DNA of 64,000 nucleotides. Source: Epiperipatus broadwayi. Its lineage: Eukaryota; Onychophora; Udeonychophora; Euonychophora; Peripatidae. The stretch spans positions 8,723,291 through 8,787,290 of the forward strand of contig JAQFVV010012405.1 of the NCBI GenBank assembly GCA_028023455.1, in the 5' to 3' direction. Positions 11,602 to 24,885 of the stretch are shown one piece after another. A program made the position numbers and the translations under genes. A model generated the notes under the pieces. That model was not told the DNA's origin and searched no databases. It saw only the letters and a list, made by a program, of their open reading frames with translations. Numbering within the stretch: position 1 is the first letter of the stretch; each line of letters opens with the position of its first letter.

Positions 11602-11700
11602 GCGTTGGTGGCCGAGAGGTTAGCGCAGCTGCTTTCCAAGCAGTTGTCCCGGGTTCGCGCCCGGCCGACGGCTTGACATATGAGAAAAAAAAACAAAACA
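11602..11700 (+). mobile_element. tRNA-Gly(TCC)-derived SINE
   Basis: 70 nt fold as a tRNA related to tRNA-Gly(UCC): acceptor 5' half gcgttgg with 3' half ccgacgg (6 of 7 pairs), A box tggccgagaggtt, anticodon stem gctgc/gcagt with loop tttccaa (anticodon TCC), and B box gggttcgcgcccgg. It is followed by gacatatgag and an A-rich tail rather than a terminator. A second, older copy with the same tail is at 36161-36270. The shared non-tRNA tail argues for a SINE rather than a tRNA gene. The head is unusually GC-rich and well preserved. Confidence 0.75.
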
Positions 11701-14700
11701 TGATGTACATGTCCCACAGGGAACTTGATTTTTAAGGGCGGGGGGGGGGGATTCGAGACTGAGTTATTAACAGCAAATTTGAAAGCCTGTTAATTGTTCT
11801 TATATCTTATTATTCATAAATTAAGCTAAGAATGTTTTTTAAATTTTCTTCTTTTCACACCATCTTCTTTTCAGTGTCTTTTCTGTTCAGATAAGCCGTA
11901 GATAAAATATTTAATAGGAATTTAACATTTCATAAACTTCTAATAGAGTTTTTAATAACTATATTTGTTTATTTAATTCTACCATTTTCGGATAGTTTCT
12001 TTTTGTGAAACATTCTTGAATAAATATAATAATGAGCATTTATAATATTAGCTTAAAGACATTTTTCTTAACCTAATTTTAATGACATTGATCAAAATAT
12101 TTAAAATCACTTATGTATATTTTATAACTTATTTTAACAATAATTTAGCTAATCATGCGTTCACTGAATCATCAAACCTTAAGGATATATTATTTTTAAA
12201 TTTTATTTTATACATTTAAGTAACTACTGTTTCTTTTTTAATCACAATCTTGTAACTTAAATTTGATTCTGATCTAAATAATATTAAATAGAACAGGAGA
12301 AAGATATAAAAAAAAAATTAATGAGGCCATTTTCATAAATACACAACAGATTGTATAATAAAATATGCAGTGGGCTAACTGGTATACATAAAGCTTGGGA
12401 AAATCGCGTGACTGTTTCCTATCTAAATACGTTTCATTTCAATTGGTAAAGATTAGGATTGAATTAATTGAAAGTTCTTATATTCTCTAATATGATATTC
12501 TATTATTATTTATACAATTAAATAACATATATGAATGTGTGGAGACTCATGATTGTTTATGTATACATTCTTTTTGATTTTTTATGCATATGTATACACG
12601 CGATATTAATGGGTATTCATATATCATTTTTGATGCAACTTTTTGAAATAAATCTTGTTATAGATTTATGACTCTGTGATCACGATTTACTTTTTACATT
12701 GTTAGGATATCTACTTCATAGTTAATTTATGGATCCAATATATAAAATTATTTTTTTGTCATTATTTTAATAAAAAATAAACTACAACTAGGATATGTGT
12801 AAAGAAATAGTACATAGATTTTAACACACTCCATTTTCATATATAACTTTTAAGATCGCAAATCATGTAATATATAGCAGACTAGTGGTCTCAGACTATA
12901 CTTACATCTTGGTTCGTGAGCCTTGAAAGAATAGCATTCTTGTTTATTTTTAAAAAGTGAAAATATTAATACATACATTTATATATTGTATTTAATATTT
13001 ACTAAGGCAATAAACCTAAAGCATATGCGATTGAAAATGCGAAGGTAGGGACCTCTACAGGTCTTAACCACAAGCTTACAGTTATGGCCTCATTTGGAAT
13101 TTCACACAAATTGATAAATGTCTTGATTGCTAGTTTCTATGTGTAATTGCAATTTGCAACTAAAATTTATGTAAATACAAATCGGTGAATTTTAGCACAA
13201 TTATTGCATGTAGGTATTGAGCCAAAAGTAGGTTGTCAATACCGATTGGGCCATGTTTAGCTGTTTAAGTGCTTGAAACGTGACTATTATTTTTGCTTTA
13301 TTTTTAAGTATCAAGATAATTTCTGAAAGGCAAAGTAAATAAAAGAAATACTAATGAAAAATAAAAAGTACAGTATTTATATTTTACTTATTAGATATTT
13401 AACTCATCCCGTATAAGCTTTAACATAGTAAAGTGTTATTGTATGTATTTTTTCTCTTTAAAGATCCATTGACTAATTAATTAGTAGAATACTATGAGTT
13501 AGTGATAATATTTGAATAATTATGGTTAGTTTATTTTTTCTGAATCCTCTCTTATCACAATTTTAAATATTATGTTTTATAAAACCATTATTTAGTAATT
13601 GAAAATTTATTCAAAAACCTCACATTTTGAATTAATTTAAGACTATCATATCAAATTTATAATTATTTAGGGAAGTGCACTGTATAGTTTAATGCAATAC
13701 TAGTGATGGTGGTGTAGAAGGGAGGTGAAGATCCATGAATCAAACTTCAGTTCTTTCACTTTTGGTACTTAAATGTCATATGATTTCATTAGCAAAGAAC
13801 TTAAATTACTATTTCAATGATTGTTAAGCTCCAACACAAAAGATGCAAACACAGTAAATAAATAAAAAAATTTTTTAAACAAAACAAAACATTAATTTTA
13901 AATCACTAAATCATTGATTTATTTAATGATAAGGTCAAAGAATATCATTTTATTATTTTTATTTGCTATTATTCGAATACTTTAATCTTAATGCTTAAAG
14001 TTGATTGAATTATCTGCCCTGCAAATGATATGAATGGTTATAGCCCTGCGAACAATAAATTATTGATTGAGCAAACATAATTTACTCAACTTCCTATTTA
14101 GGTGCTTGAATATCACATGACTTCTAAGCAACTACCCATAAGTAGTATAACTACTATATCCATATGGTAATTAGTCAGCAATAAAAATGTAAAATTAGCA
14201 ATAATTCCACAAAAATTAGTAATCAAAATCACAGATAAATGGTAATTAGTCAGCAATAAAAATGTAAAATTAGCAATAATTCCGCAATTAGCAAAATGTA
14301 ATATTAAAATCTCACAAAATGGCATATAACAGACAATAGAAAAAACACCTCTTGCTTGAAATATGACAGCAGGTAACAGACAGATATTTACCACAATTCA
14401 CCGCAATACTACAAAATCTCGAAGGTAACCACGAAAATACCTTGACCACTTCTATCGATTAGTCATGCCAATGTTTCAGTTGCCATGACATTGTTTTGGT
14501 TCATCGTCAATCTTATCTACCGGCGGCTTGTGTAGTATGTCATAGCTTAGTTGATACTCAAGTACCACTACTATTAATATTTAAGCATTGCTAAGTAACC
14601 TGTAATGACCCTTGATGTAAGCCCTTAGTTCCCGGACCAAAATCTGTTATAGTGTAATTATAATAATTTTTTTTTAATTATATAAGAAAAGTATCAGAAT

Positions 14701-15260
14701 TTTTATTTTGACTCTAGTTAAGAGAGATAGTATAATCTTCTACTATATTTTTGACTTTACAATAATAATAACAAAAAAATTATGCATTATTTATTTTTGT
14801 ATTCCCCTGGGAAACTACTTTATTGTTTTACTCCGGAATATTGCACTCTGATGATTTTTTTAAAAAAAAAAAACATTGTCTGGGTTGTCCCAGTAATTAA
14901 TTCATTTGTATATTTCTTATTATATATATTTAATGTATCTGATCTGTATATTTTGTTTTTATTTCAGGCAATTTTCTGAAATATCACTCTAATTTGTGTC
15001 TTGGTAAAGATTATAATAACTAATCGAACGTTAGTATGTGGATTGTATGCAAAAAAAAAAAAAAAGAAGTTTTTTAATAAACAAGTTTAAAAAAGGACAA
15101 ACAATTTATATACTAATGTTTCACTACTTAATATACTGGAGAAGTAATTAGCGTTTTTGCAAAAGAAGGAGAAAAGATTTTTAAAACCGGTGAATTTATT
15201 AATTTACTTTATAGGAGAACTTTTAAATTAAAAATAACTCAATATATATGTAAACAAATG
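11701..15260. other. AT-rich DNA, no gene; a 75-bp tandem duplication at 14164-14283
   Basis: Only simple-sequence features were seen. A 45-bp block beginning atggtaattagtcagcaat occurs at 14164-14208 and again at 14239-14283. There are G11 at 11740-11750 and several poly-A/T runs. No domain was recognised in the 60-93-codon ORFs. Confidence 0.5.
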
Positions 15261-15261
15261 A

Positions 15262-16280
15262 AGTAAATCACCCACTTTCATACTATGACTTGAAAGCACT
15301 CTCACCTTTGAACAAAGAATCAAGAATAGAATGAATCCATCTATTCTTGATAGGTCTGATATTTATAAGCATATCTTTGTCGACATTGTTAATAATTCAA
15401 AGTGAAATTACCTATTAAACAAGATTTAATATGTAAACTTTTAAATTAAACAGTGTTGACAAAAATATCCTTATAAAAAAGAGGAAACAAAAAATAGGGG
15501 GATTCTTTCTTTTTTTCTCTTTTTTTTAAAAATTAGGGGGTTTTTATTTATATATTGGGGGGGGGTGGGTATTTTTTTATGTTTAATTTAAAAGTTTGCA
15601 TATTAAATCTTGTTTAATTATTAAAATCAGGGTGTTAAAAGTGAGATGTCTCCAGTCTTGAATAGGTAATTATGAGTTTAATAAAAAAAAAAAAAATTGA
15701 GTCATGTGATGTATGACTGATTTTTTGTTGACTATTTATAGTCTTTGCTTTAAAATCTTAAGCAATGTTATATTGCTAAGGCTATTATTATTATATGGTT
15801 TGGCTGAAGATCTCTCAGCCCCATATAGCTATTTAGGTTAGATAGCTGGGTTTAAAGACATTTAAAGTGTCTAAAAATTTCAGATTTTCTACTTAATAAT
15901 TAACTTTTGGATAAATGCTGGCTTTGGCTTGGTATTTTTAGATCTAGTATCTGAAACTATCCTAGCATCTCACTGAGGAATGCCAGAGCATGAAACCATT
16001 GGTCTGAGGTTAGGAAGTAGTTTTCAAGATAGAGATTGTAAAATGCTTTGTTTAGCTGACATTTATCAATAAAGCTTGTTAGAGCAAATTAGAAGAACTC
16101 TTTATTTTTTATGAGTTTAATAACTCTTAAATGCCATATTCTATCTGGCTGATAAATTAATTTCACTCTGAATTACCAACAATATCAGAGCTACCACAAA
16201 TAGGTGGACTTATTCTATTTATGATTCATTGTTCAACATTTAGAATGCTTTCAAGTCCATATTCTGGAGTTGGGTGATTT
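15262..16280. mobile_element. ~1 kb inverted-repeat (foldback-like) element
   Basis: The left arm (about 15262-15415) and right arm (about 16135-16280) are imperfect reverse complements. For example atcacccactttcatactat on the left matches the complement of the right arm's tccatattctggagttgggtgat, and both share the ctttcaagtc, gttcaa, and agagtgaaatta blocks. The arms flank ~720 bp of unknown non-coding sequence. A smaller inverted repeat (15414-15618) lies inside. No target-site duplication was identified. Confidence 0.6.
15414..15618. repeat. 39-bp inverted repeat flanking G-rich/T-rich spacer
   Basis: 15414-15452 and 15580-15618 are reverse complements with about one mismatch (attaaacaagatttaatatg at the outer ends). 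The spacer holds poly-T and G-runs. It may be a MITE or an inverted duplication inside the larger inverted-repeat element. Confidence 0.7.
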
Positions 16281-18004
16281 TTTTATATGAGAAGTAATTA
16301 AAAAATTTCATGTTTATGAAAACAAAAATTAACATTTCCAGTGTTTTTTAAGGGGAAAGAACTTTGGAAACTCTTACTATAGGCCTCATTTTTGCACCTT
16401 TGATACTGCTAATCATATTGATTTATAATGAAACATCTGATGAAATAGTCTGGGGGGGGGGGCAAATGTCACATGCCTATTTTATAAAAGAAAATAAGGA
16501 TTTTTAATGTTAATAATTATTTGAGAATTTTTCAAGTTTATGTCTTTACTAGGCTTTTTTATTGCTAGGTTATATGACGAGCCCTGAAAGTAATAGAATT
16601 GAGCTGTGATTCATAAATTTTTGGCATTCAAGCCCACCAAACTACCACTGGACTAAACTATGGAAAGCTATGCTATGAAAGAAAATGGGTGATTTAGTTA
16701 GTATCTGGTTTAATAAAGAATAAAAAAAGCTTAACAAACTTGATATTTCTTTTTAACTGCAATTCATTTTAGATTCAAATCCTAGTTTATTGGTTAAAGA
16801 CACATATTTGATACTGTTATTGTTATTATTGAGTGAATGTAGATTTAATGGCAGTCATATCAATTGCTTTTTAGTTATTCACTATAATCAAATCTGTTTA
16901 TTTTCATATCAGTCATAGGAATGGCATTCTACTTATTTATCAAATGTAAACCATAGAGGTTGCTTTTTTTATTTGAATGAAGAATAGGTTCATGATATCA
17001 GACTGTTCATTTTTTCAATACATCTTAGTAGACTAATTTTCCTAAATTCATTATGTGGCTATAATAATTTAAAATTCTATTCGCTTTTAGATTATATACT
17101 TGTTTTTATGTCAATATTGATTATCTGCGCAAGACGCCATGTCTCAAATCATCACCTTTATTGATAAATCTGAAAATAAGTTTCTAATCTTAGAATTTTA
17201 AGAAATTATCTCCTCCTTACAATCTTCTTCCATTTTTTTCCCATCATTTTTTGCCATCTTCACTGTTAGTTTTAGCATATTCCTTATAATTTTTTTCATT
17301 TCTTAAGGTATATTTCATCCAAATGTTCTTATTGTTTTTATTTAAATATCTGAGAATTGTTAATCTTATAGCCTTAACTAATTTTTCTTTGTCATATCTG
17401 TATCTCAAAGGCCTCTTAACTACTCTTTCTTTTTTTTATAATCAAAGTTTCTGATTTATGTAAGGCTATATTTTAGTTAAAACTTTTTATGTTCTTTACT
17501 TTTAATTCCAAATTCAGATGGCTCAAATTGGAATTTTTTATTAAAATCTTGCATAATTCTTGCAGTTTTTATTTTTTTTCCTCTTATTTCTTCTATCACT
17601 TCTTAAATAATTTGTTTAGTATATAACAGTATTCATTTGTTTCTTTTTTTTGTTTTTTTATAACATTATTTTTTATCATCAACTTATGTAGCTTTAATTT
17701 GAACTCTAATTTTATTCAATTTTTATCGTTCTTATGAAGGATTTAATTAACATCAACAATATCTGCAATCTGAAGCAGTGAGTCTTCTTCCTTCATTATT
17801 AATTTTATTATTTTCTAAACAACTTTTATTTTTTGTTTCTCCTAATTGATCAGATTGTCATAAATATATTTATATTTGTATTAGTGTTACTTGGTTCACT
17901 GGAATAATATTTTTGAAAATACATAAGAATATAAATGTGTATATTGCTAAAACAGCCAATCAAAAGGCTGATAGTATTCACTTACACTCTTGTTTGAATG
18001 GTTA
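16281..18004. other. AT-rich DNA; weak tRNA-like relic near 16590-16672 (minus)
   Basis: No gene was seen. On the minus strand near 16672-16590 there is an A-box match (tagtccagtggtag) followed by an imperfect B-box-like gctcaattcta, which may be an old tRNA-derived relic. 17200-17890 is a T-rich strand that could be an antisense, A-rich retroelement remnant, but no domain could be confirmed. Confidence 0.35.
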
Positions 18005-18012
18005 TTATAATG

Positions 18013-18328
18013 CAGGCGTTCCCAACTCTATGCCCGCGGGCACCATGGCGTCCGCAGACCATGTTACATGTGCCTGCCGCTATCCGAACACGATAAAAAA
18101 TTATTTATCTAATACAAATAAATTTAATTTTTAAAATTTCTTATAAATTATTGTATTATGTTGTAATCAAATGTTAAATTTTTATTTTTGAAATAAATAT
18201 TTTTTTGTACATTTGTGTATTATTAATAATATCCAACTATAAATTTACATTGAAAAAATAAATGGTGCCAGCCACCTGGCCAGTATTATAAAATGTACTC
18301 TTAAGTGCAAAAAGGTTGGGGACCGCTG
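18013..18328. mobile_element. hAT-type MITE (316 bp) with 8-bp TSD
   Basis: Terminal inverted repeats start caggcgttcccaac on the left, and on the right read cagcggtccccaacc on the complementary strand. The element is flanked by perfect 8-bp direct repeats ttataatg (18005-18012 and 18329-18336), the hallmark of hAT transposases. The interior is AT-rich and non-coding apart from a GC-rich subterminal segment. Flanks on both sides (…gtttgaatgg and aaccagatgtgaacctggg) resemble a tRNA-like repeat that may have been the target. Confidence 0.9.
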
Positions 18329-18418
18329 TTATAATGTAACCAGATGTGAACCTGGGTTATGTAAAGCCCAGTGGGCTTTTTTTTTAATTGGTCGCTTTGA
18401 CACATTTTTTTTTGTTTG

Positions 18419-18620
18419 AGATTTAATGTAAATTAAGCGAAAGATTATAATAGTATATATAAAACTTGAGTGGCCAGCCAGTAGACCATCATTTTGGTTT
18501 CAATTATATGCTAGTCAAAACTTTTTAAGATTTAATGTAAATTAAACAAAAGACTTTAATATTGTATATTAAATGTGAGAAAGGCTGATGTTTTGACTTC
18601 AATTTATGCTAATAAAAATT
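18419..18620. repeat. ~110-bp diverged tandem duplication
   Basis: Two units start at about 18419 and 18529 with gatttaatgtaaattaa and end with a tatgctarta-like block. No coding content. Confidence 0.6.
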
Positions 18621-20520
18621 AAATATAAATATGGTGCTAGGCAGTTATCATTGGGTATAGCTTTAATGTGAAAATCATTAAGTTGTTTATATGTAATTTA
18701 TTGTTTCTAATATTGAATTTGAATGCGTTTAATTTAAATAGAAATCTCCGTGGACACTAATTCAAGATGAATTAATACTGAATCTTGGTCTTTAAAAAAT
18801 TATCAAAATGATAAAAAGTTACTGCAAGAAGGGATAAATCCTACTGAATCAGAAGGGGTAAATTATTAACCAAAATAAATTGATTACATAGAATGCAAAG
18901 TTGTAATTCAACTGATATAGAGATATAATTTTTGCTGTTGTTTGTAGCAATACAATGGATAGAGATAAACAATGGCCCCAAGTTAAATAAGAATCTTAAT
19001 TTAATTTTGAAACATTCTTGATGATTCTATTACAAAGAATACAAATAATATATTGAAAAATTTTAGTTTCCTTTAAAATAGTTACATTAAGGGTATTTAT
19101 GGTTTTTGTTTTGTGCATGTTATGACTATGTATAACGCAAGGCAAAATATATCCCTGCTTAATTATATGATTATTACATGGAAGTGCATGACTTTTGGTG
19201 TGACTGGGCTTGGATAGTTATTGGGGCATGATGGTCCTGGGCCTTGGACCTCATTGCCTGTTGTGGTAGTTGCAAAATGCTGAATGGCTGCCTGTTCGGA
19301 TGAAGGAAATGGGCCTTCGCTTTGGGATCCAAGGTGTAGTAATCATGGACCTTCTAAGTTGCTCATCCGGGGCTAGATCATATTGATCGATGCATAACTA
19401 GATATTAAATATGATTGGAATATACTTATATAGATATAATTGTTATGAAATGTATAGCCTATTATAATCAAATGAATAATTTGTTATATTTATAAAATTA
19501 ATGCTTTGTAATTTGTAACAGAAAAGTATACCCAAAATAATCTGTAATCTTTTGATAATAAAGGTTGCTCTTGAAAGATTTCTATAACATTTTCTAACAA
19601 TTTAAGATTTTAAAATTAGCAATTTAATTTTAAAAAAAAATTGTATACCATAATAAATATGGAATAGCTAGGTTGTAAGCATTGGAAACTATTGTCATAT
19701 TTTGCATAAAGGAGAAAAATTTCTAATTAAGCCACTGCTCCAGAGATTGTCAGGTTTTATTGATAATAATAATATTCATTTCCCTGATTATCTTAATCTG
19801 TCAATATGAAATTCATTTGTCTGGTTATCTAATCTGTCTTTGGCCAAACAATATGAAATAAACATTCATACATATATAATTATATTGGGGTTTTAAAAAA
19901 TTAAATATTATTTCTATGGATTGTCTCATAAAAATTTCACATAGAGTTGCACCTCATTTTGAAAATAAATAGCTTAAACTGAAGAGGTATTTTGCACATT
20001 ATAAACTAATAAATTTTCAGAAAGATAAATTAAAGAAAAATATATTAATTAATTGTTGAATAAAATGTTATGATTCGGAAATATAACCTTGGTTGTGTGA
20101 AGATTATTGCCTAGAATTAATCAGAAAATATATTACAATTCAAATCATCTGGAATTCTTATAATTAATTTTTTTATAAACCCTGGAAGAATTTTTAATGA
20201 CTCACAGGCAGAAACCTCCATATAGTTGTACCACTCAACGCAAGCCTGAGTAATCAATGGCTGTAATTTTAAATGATATATGATAGATCTTGGAGCAGCA
20301 GGACTATGGATCATAGTCTCAATTCTGATATCTGATGCTCCAATGTCTTATGAATTTATAATTAATTAATTATTCAATTATTTTATATATTATATAATAT
20401 TCATTCCATATGAAAAAATATTCTTTTTTTAAAATAACGTATGATTATTATAAAGTAAATAAATAAATGAAAAAAGAAAGGAAACTTCTTTTTGTACTTA
20501 TATTTCTGGTATCTAGTTAA
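18621..20520. other. AT-rich DNA with a GC-richer island at 19198-19400
   Basis: 19198-19400 has distinctly higher G+C (e.g. ggtcctgggccttggacc) than its surroundings and may be the body of an unrecognised retroposon. Nothing else was seen. Confidence 0.35.
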
Positions 20521-20539
20521 ATGTTTTTCAGGAAAATTC

Positions 20540-21020
20540 AAACTTTATTTACATTTTTCTAAATGTGTTCAACTGTTAGTAATAACACAAATATTACAGA
20601 ATACTATTCATGAATGTACAAAGTAATGAAACATTGTCTATTGTAAGAAAAAGTTTAAAGAAGCTGATTGTCTACAAGCCAGAACAACTCTTTTTGTGGA
20701 ATATAATAAGGACATTGTTAATTGTGCATAGAATTGGATTCTTTCAACAAAATCAAGGTATGGCTTCTGCTTCATTAGGGTCACCACCTGATTGGTAATA
20801 TTTACCTGGCGGAGCTTGAAACCACAGCCACAAACATTACTCCATTTTCACAAAAAAATCTGGCTTTGCTATCTTGATTATACATCTGTTTTATGGTCAC
20901 ATAATGAAACTCTATTACCTACTTCATTCAATTTATAATAGAATTAGACCAAGATTTTTGAATGGATGTTCATGTGACAAAATTATATAGCAAAATTAAA
21001 ATTTCTGTCACAGAACCCCA
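20540..21020 (+). pseudogene. Fragment of Penelope-like element RT
   Basis: The 62-codon frame at 20610-20798 aligns with the PLE pol at 39.68-39.86 kb: ETLSIVRKSLKKL against EALSIVRKRLNDD, and FFQQNQGMASASLGSPPDW against the QGMAMGSPLSPL motif B. Nucleotide similarity continues past the stop to about 21000 (the region of YVDD and the fingers after it). Upstream there is a tcaactgttagtaata block as in the PLE repeats. It is much older than the 37-41 kb copy. Confidence 0.75.
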
Positions 21021-22861
21021 CCCCCATGTAAATATACTTAGCATGAATATCTATTGTTACTTACTAATCTGTATTTTATTACTAATACTTGAAAGTATTT
21101 AGGTATATGTAAATAACTAGGTGATAGAGATAGTCTAAGATATAACTGCAAGTAAAATCCCATTATCACAATTTTGTCTTCAGATAAACATTTATGTTTG
21201 TTTAGTATTTGATATGTAAACTTTATACAAATGTAATTTACCGTTTTTAACATTTGATTCTCATTTAAATCATGCAGAAAATGTAATTTCCTCTTTTAAA
21301 ATAAACTTTCAAAAAGTATAAATTGCATTTTTTTATTGAACAACTGCCAGCAATATAAGAAGAATGTAAACTAGCTAATATATTTTTCTATGGCAAAAAT
21401 GATATAAAGTATATGCAATCATATATAAATATGCTTATGAAATGTCGAATAAATATAATATACAATACCAATTCAATTTAGCTTAAAGCATTTTCAGTAC
21501 AAAGCATCATTATTGTGACTATTATTACCTACTCTGAAAGATTGCTTTAAAAATATGACTTAAATATTGCAATAATTACACAATTGAACACTGTTTGATT
21601 ATTGGAATTAGCAATGTACCACACTTTTAATTTTTTTTCTGGTCATCTTGCTCTACAAAAATAAGTTCAACTTTTTATGGATCAAAAATGTGTCCATGCC
21701 CTTTTTCGTGATTCAAAACTACAAATACGGTATATATATGCTGATTTTTTAAAAATCCTTATTATACAAATACTTAGCTGTCTAATTCTCATTGTTTAAT
21801 TAGCTTGGGATTTGTCATGATATAAAGTAGAACACTCCTGGCCATTGTTTATGTTTCGACCTACTCTGACTCTCAGAGCCAATCCTTTTTTTTTGAAGTT
21901 ATGGATTTGATTAATGGATTGAAAGTATACAATTAAAACTTTTTGACGTGATGATTTTAATTAAAGTAAAAAAAAAAAAAGCATAAATGGAATTTTATTA
22001 AATTTTTCTTCAAGAAATTAATATTTTATACGGAATTTAATTTGAAATTATGATTATCGAATGATTTTGATTATTTTTTTTTTGTAATATAAAAAGGTTT
22101 AAATATTTTTTATTGATACTTTTTTTTAAATATCCCATAAAGCTTAGTATACTCGTAGGATGATTAACTTGAGAGTTAACGTTCCTAAATCAAAGCTCAA
22201 ACATGTACTTCTTACACTAGAATGTCACATGATCTCTTCATCAATCAATCATCTGATTATTTGATTTTTAAATGCCCTTTGCGATTTAGTGCAATGATAG
22301 AGTGATAAAGTCATTTGTCGTATACTTCAGATATTTGAATGCCTTTTGATTTCTTAAGCAAATAACTATTTGATTTCTTCGTTTTTAAACGTCCTAATTT
22401 ATAGTTTAGATCAGTGATAGAGTAACACGTGCAAGTACTAAAGGTTTCTGGAGCGAAACTCAGCCCTCATTTGAGGTGTTTGAAGAATACACGATCTCTG
22501 AATGACTAATTATTTGACTATTTACTGTTATAAATACAAGTTTTTATTTATTTTAGTAGCGTGTGTATATTTAAAAGCAAACCGTCTTATCTGATATTTT
22601 TAAACGGTAATATTTGAAGTTCCGCATTTGTAATCAGTTTTCCTGTTTGTCTTTGAATTTTTTGTGAAAACAAGATTGCTTTTGACATTTATAACAACTT
22701 TTAAACTTTTAGGTGTATAATTTTTTCCAATTGATTTTTGCTCCATGTTTTATATATATCGTATCAGAGTATTAATTTGCAAAAAAAACTAAACCATCAT
22801 TACTTTTCCAGTCGTTATAATGTAACCTTTTCATTAGTATTTAAAATTAAAAGCAAATTAC
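21021..22861. other. AT-rich DNA, nothing recognised
   Basis: No domain, tRNA or long repeat was identified; the ORFs are short and of low complexity. Confidence 0.4.
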
Positions 22862-23514
22862 ATAATTTAGTTAATTTAATACCCTATACAGGCGTACACA
22901 CATGTACATATATAATGTAATATATAAGGGATTCGAACTCAGACTTTCACACGACCTTCAACTCTCCAAGCCATCTCATATTGCTGACCCACCTGATCAC
23001 ACACATGTTGAAAAGATAAATAATTACCAATATACGTATTTCATTCTAAACCAACAATCACCAGTTGGTCCAGATTACTATCTCCACACATATATACAAT
23101 CAGTGCTCATCTTTATATCAAGATAGCTAATCTTCATACTTTAATGGACAGGCTTCAAACTACTCCAACCCACAACTCTTCAGCCATCCATTTCATTGAA
23201 AATTTGATGATTGAACTACATGGGCTTTGAACGTTCCATCATTAGATTTTCAATGAAGTGAATGACTGAAGAGTTGTGGGTTGGAGTAGTTTGAAGCCTG
23301 TCCATTAAAGTGTGAATATTGGCTATCTTAATATAAAGCCGAGTACTGATTGTACATATGTGTGGAGATAGTAATCTGGACCAACTGATGATTGCTGGTT
23401 CAGCATGAAATACGTATATTGGTGATTCAGGTGGATCAGCAATATGAGATGGCTTGGAGAGTTGAGGGTCATGTGAAAGTCTGAGTTCGAATCCCTTATA
23501 TATAATTTAGTTAA
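22862..23514. mobile_element. FB2 foldback element, copy 1, with 13-bp TSD and ribozyme arms
   Basis: A near-perfect hairpin: left arm about 22918-23195, right arm about 23235-23501, with a short centre. Perfect 13-bp direct repeats ataatttagttaa (22862-22874 and 23502-23514) bound it. The right arm carries an HHR-like core on the plus strand. The left arm carries the same motif on the minus strand, with a core mutation (CTGGTGA for CTGATGA). B-box-like gttcgaatccc sits at the outer end of each arm. There is no ORF of note, so it is non-autonomous. Confidence 0.85.
23380..23423 (+). ncRNA. Hammerhead ribozyme-like motif, type I (FB2 copy 1, right arm)
   Basis: Stem I 3' strand accaa (23380-23384), core CTGATGA (23385-23391), stem II tgct-ggttc-agca, then GAAA (23407-23410), palindromic stem III atac/gtat, cleavage nucleotide A (23418), and stem I 5' strand ttggt (23419-23423) pairing with accaa. 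The 10.1-11.1 pair is a T.T mismatch. Very short stem III is typical of HHRs that act as dimers. Confidence 0.65.
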
Positions 23515-23809
23515 ATAATTAGCTTGTTGTATAATCCTTTTTTTTTTTCAAGCAATTTTTTAAACGTAGCATATAAAACTACTAAAGTCACTGTTAATTG
23601 GAAGATTATTTATATAGTTTCATTGTAAAATATTCTGCATGGGTTATGTGATGAAGGTAGTGGAAAAGTTAAAGGTTTGTAGGTCGAATCTTAGCTTAAA
23701 CATCAGCGCTAACGAAAGTACAATGGCTGCAACTCACCAAGTATACTTATTTTTTTCTTTTTTTTCTTCCACAAACATTCTAGTTTAAGAGGGGGGGAAA
23801 CCCAGTATA
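23515..23809. other. AT-rich spacer
   Basis: No gene was seen. A G7 run lies near 23792 and a weak B-box-like gtaggtcgaatctta near 23680. Confidence 0.35.
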
Positions 23810-24175
23810 TTTCGGAGAAATATTTTCCAATATTCTTCTTATATGTCTATAATATTCCGCAATGTCTTGATTCTCAATCACTATGCCTCTGTCAAGCCAT
23901 ACATCTTCCTGCAAATTTTTCTCTATTTCTTTTTACCCACTTCTTTTAGGGTATTATCTTTACTGAGGCATTCCCTACACATATCCATACCATTTTAATT
24001 GGCTTGTTCTGATTTTCATTTATTATAGTTCTCAATAATTTTTGCTTATCCATTCTCTCCTTGACTTTCCTGCAAATCATTGCTAATAATCCATTTTATA
24101 TTTTTTTAATTGCTGGCATAATTTATAACATTCCCCTCCTGCCTTTTTATATTTATGACTTTGAATATTTGTTCA
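23810..24175 (-). pseudogene. LINE RT C-terminal relic (antisense)
   Basis: The minus strand, allowing stops and shifts, reads a basic region followed by blocks like KWYGYV.GMPQ and EDVWLDRGI. This matches the C-terminal end of LINE pol proteins ('WYGHVxRMPxxRIPK...' type). No intact frame. Family not determined. Confidence 0.45.
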
Positions 24176-24760
24176 AGAAGTTTATTTACAAAAACATTTT
24201 AATATAAAGAGTGCAGAAAGGAGTTTGCTCCTAACCTCTTTGAGGTCTTAAAGGAACCAAGCAGGCCAAATTCCTAATGTTCACTCCATAATTCTTGTTG
24301 TTGCAGCTGTTATTACTATGTGATTATTTTTATAATATATAAACATGGTTGGGCTGCTCACCAACATGCATTAGCCAGCATTGTAAGTTTATTGGCTTTT
24401 TATCTCTAAGATCAAAAAGACCATGGTCTTTCTTCTCAGTCACCTTATAGCTCCTAACTGAATTATCAGTTGAGTTTTCTTGAAACAGGATGAAAGAGTA
24501 TGAGAATGATTTTTTTGGTTTAGTAATAGATGTTTATACAGACAAAATAAATCATGGCCCATGTAAGTCTCTAGCCAAGGCACTGGTTGGCAACCGAAGC
24601 AGAGAATGCTATGGATTCCCTGATTGTGAACCCAGGCCATCATTTAATGATGACTTTTTATTCAGGTACTTGCAACTGCAGATCACTTTCAAGTGAAGGA
24701 AGATTACTAGAATTGGAAGTGCTGTCTCATTAAATGGGATATTAGTAGACTTGTGAAATT
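24176..24760. other. Unassigned sequence upstream of the RTE relic
   Basis: Two overlapping ORFs of 67-68 codons occur on opposite strands (about 24440-24696), without recognisable domains. The region may belong to the 5' part of the RTE copy. Confidence 0.3.
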
Positions 24761-24885
24761 AAAAAGAAAAGGTAAAGAGACAATTGATTTAAAAAGTTGA
24801 CATGCATTGTACTATAAAAGCACGCACATTGAAAAGTAGGATTCATTATAAATATAAAAAAAATGGAAGAACAACATTGTGAAGA

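Noticed and set aside
11602-11673. Functional tRNA-Gly(TCC) gene
   Set aside because: First base pair of the acceptor fails, no oligo-T terminator follows, and a poly-A tail plus a second copy with the same non-tRNA tail indicate a SINE.
17913-18134. 73-codon ORF as a gene
   Set aside because: It runs across the boundary of the hAT MITE and has no domain.
24440-24696. Overlapping ORFs on both strands as host genes
   Set aside because: Short, no recognisable domain, and they lie in retroelement debris.
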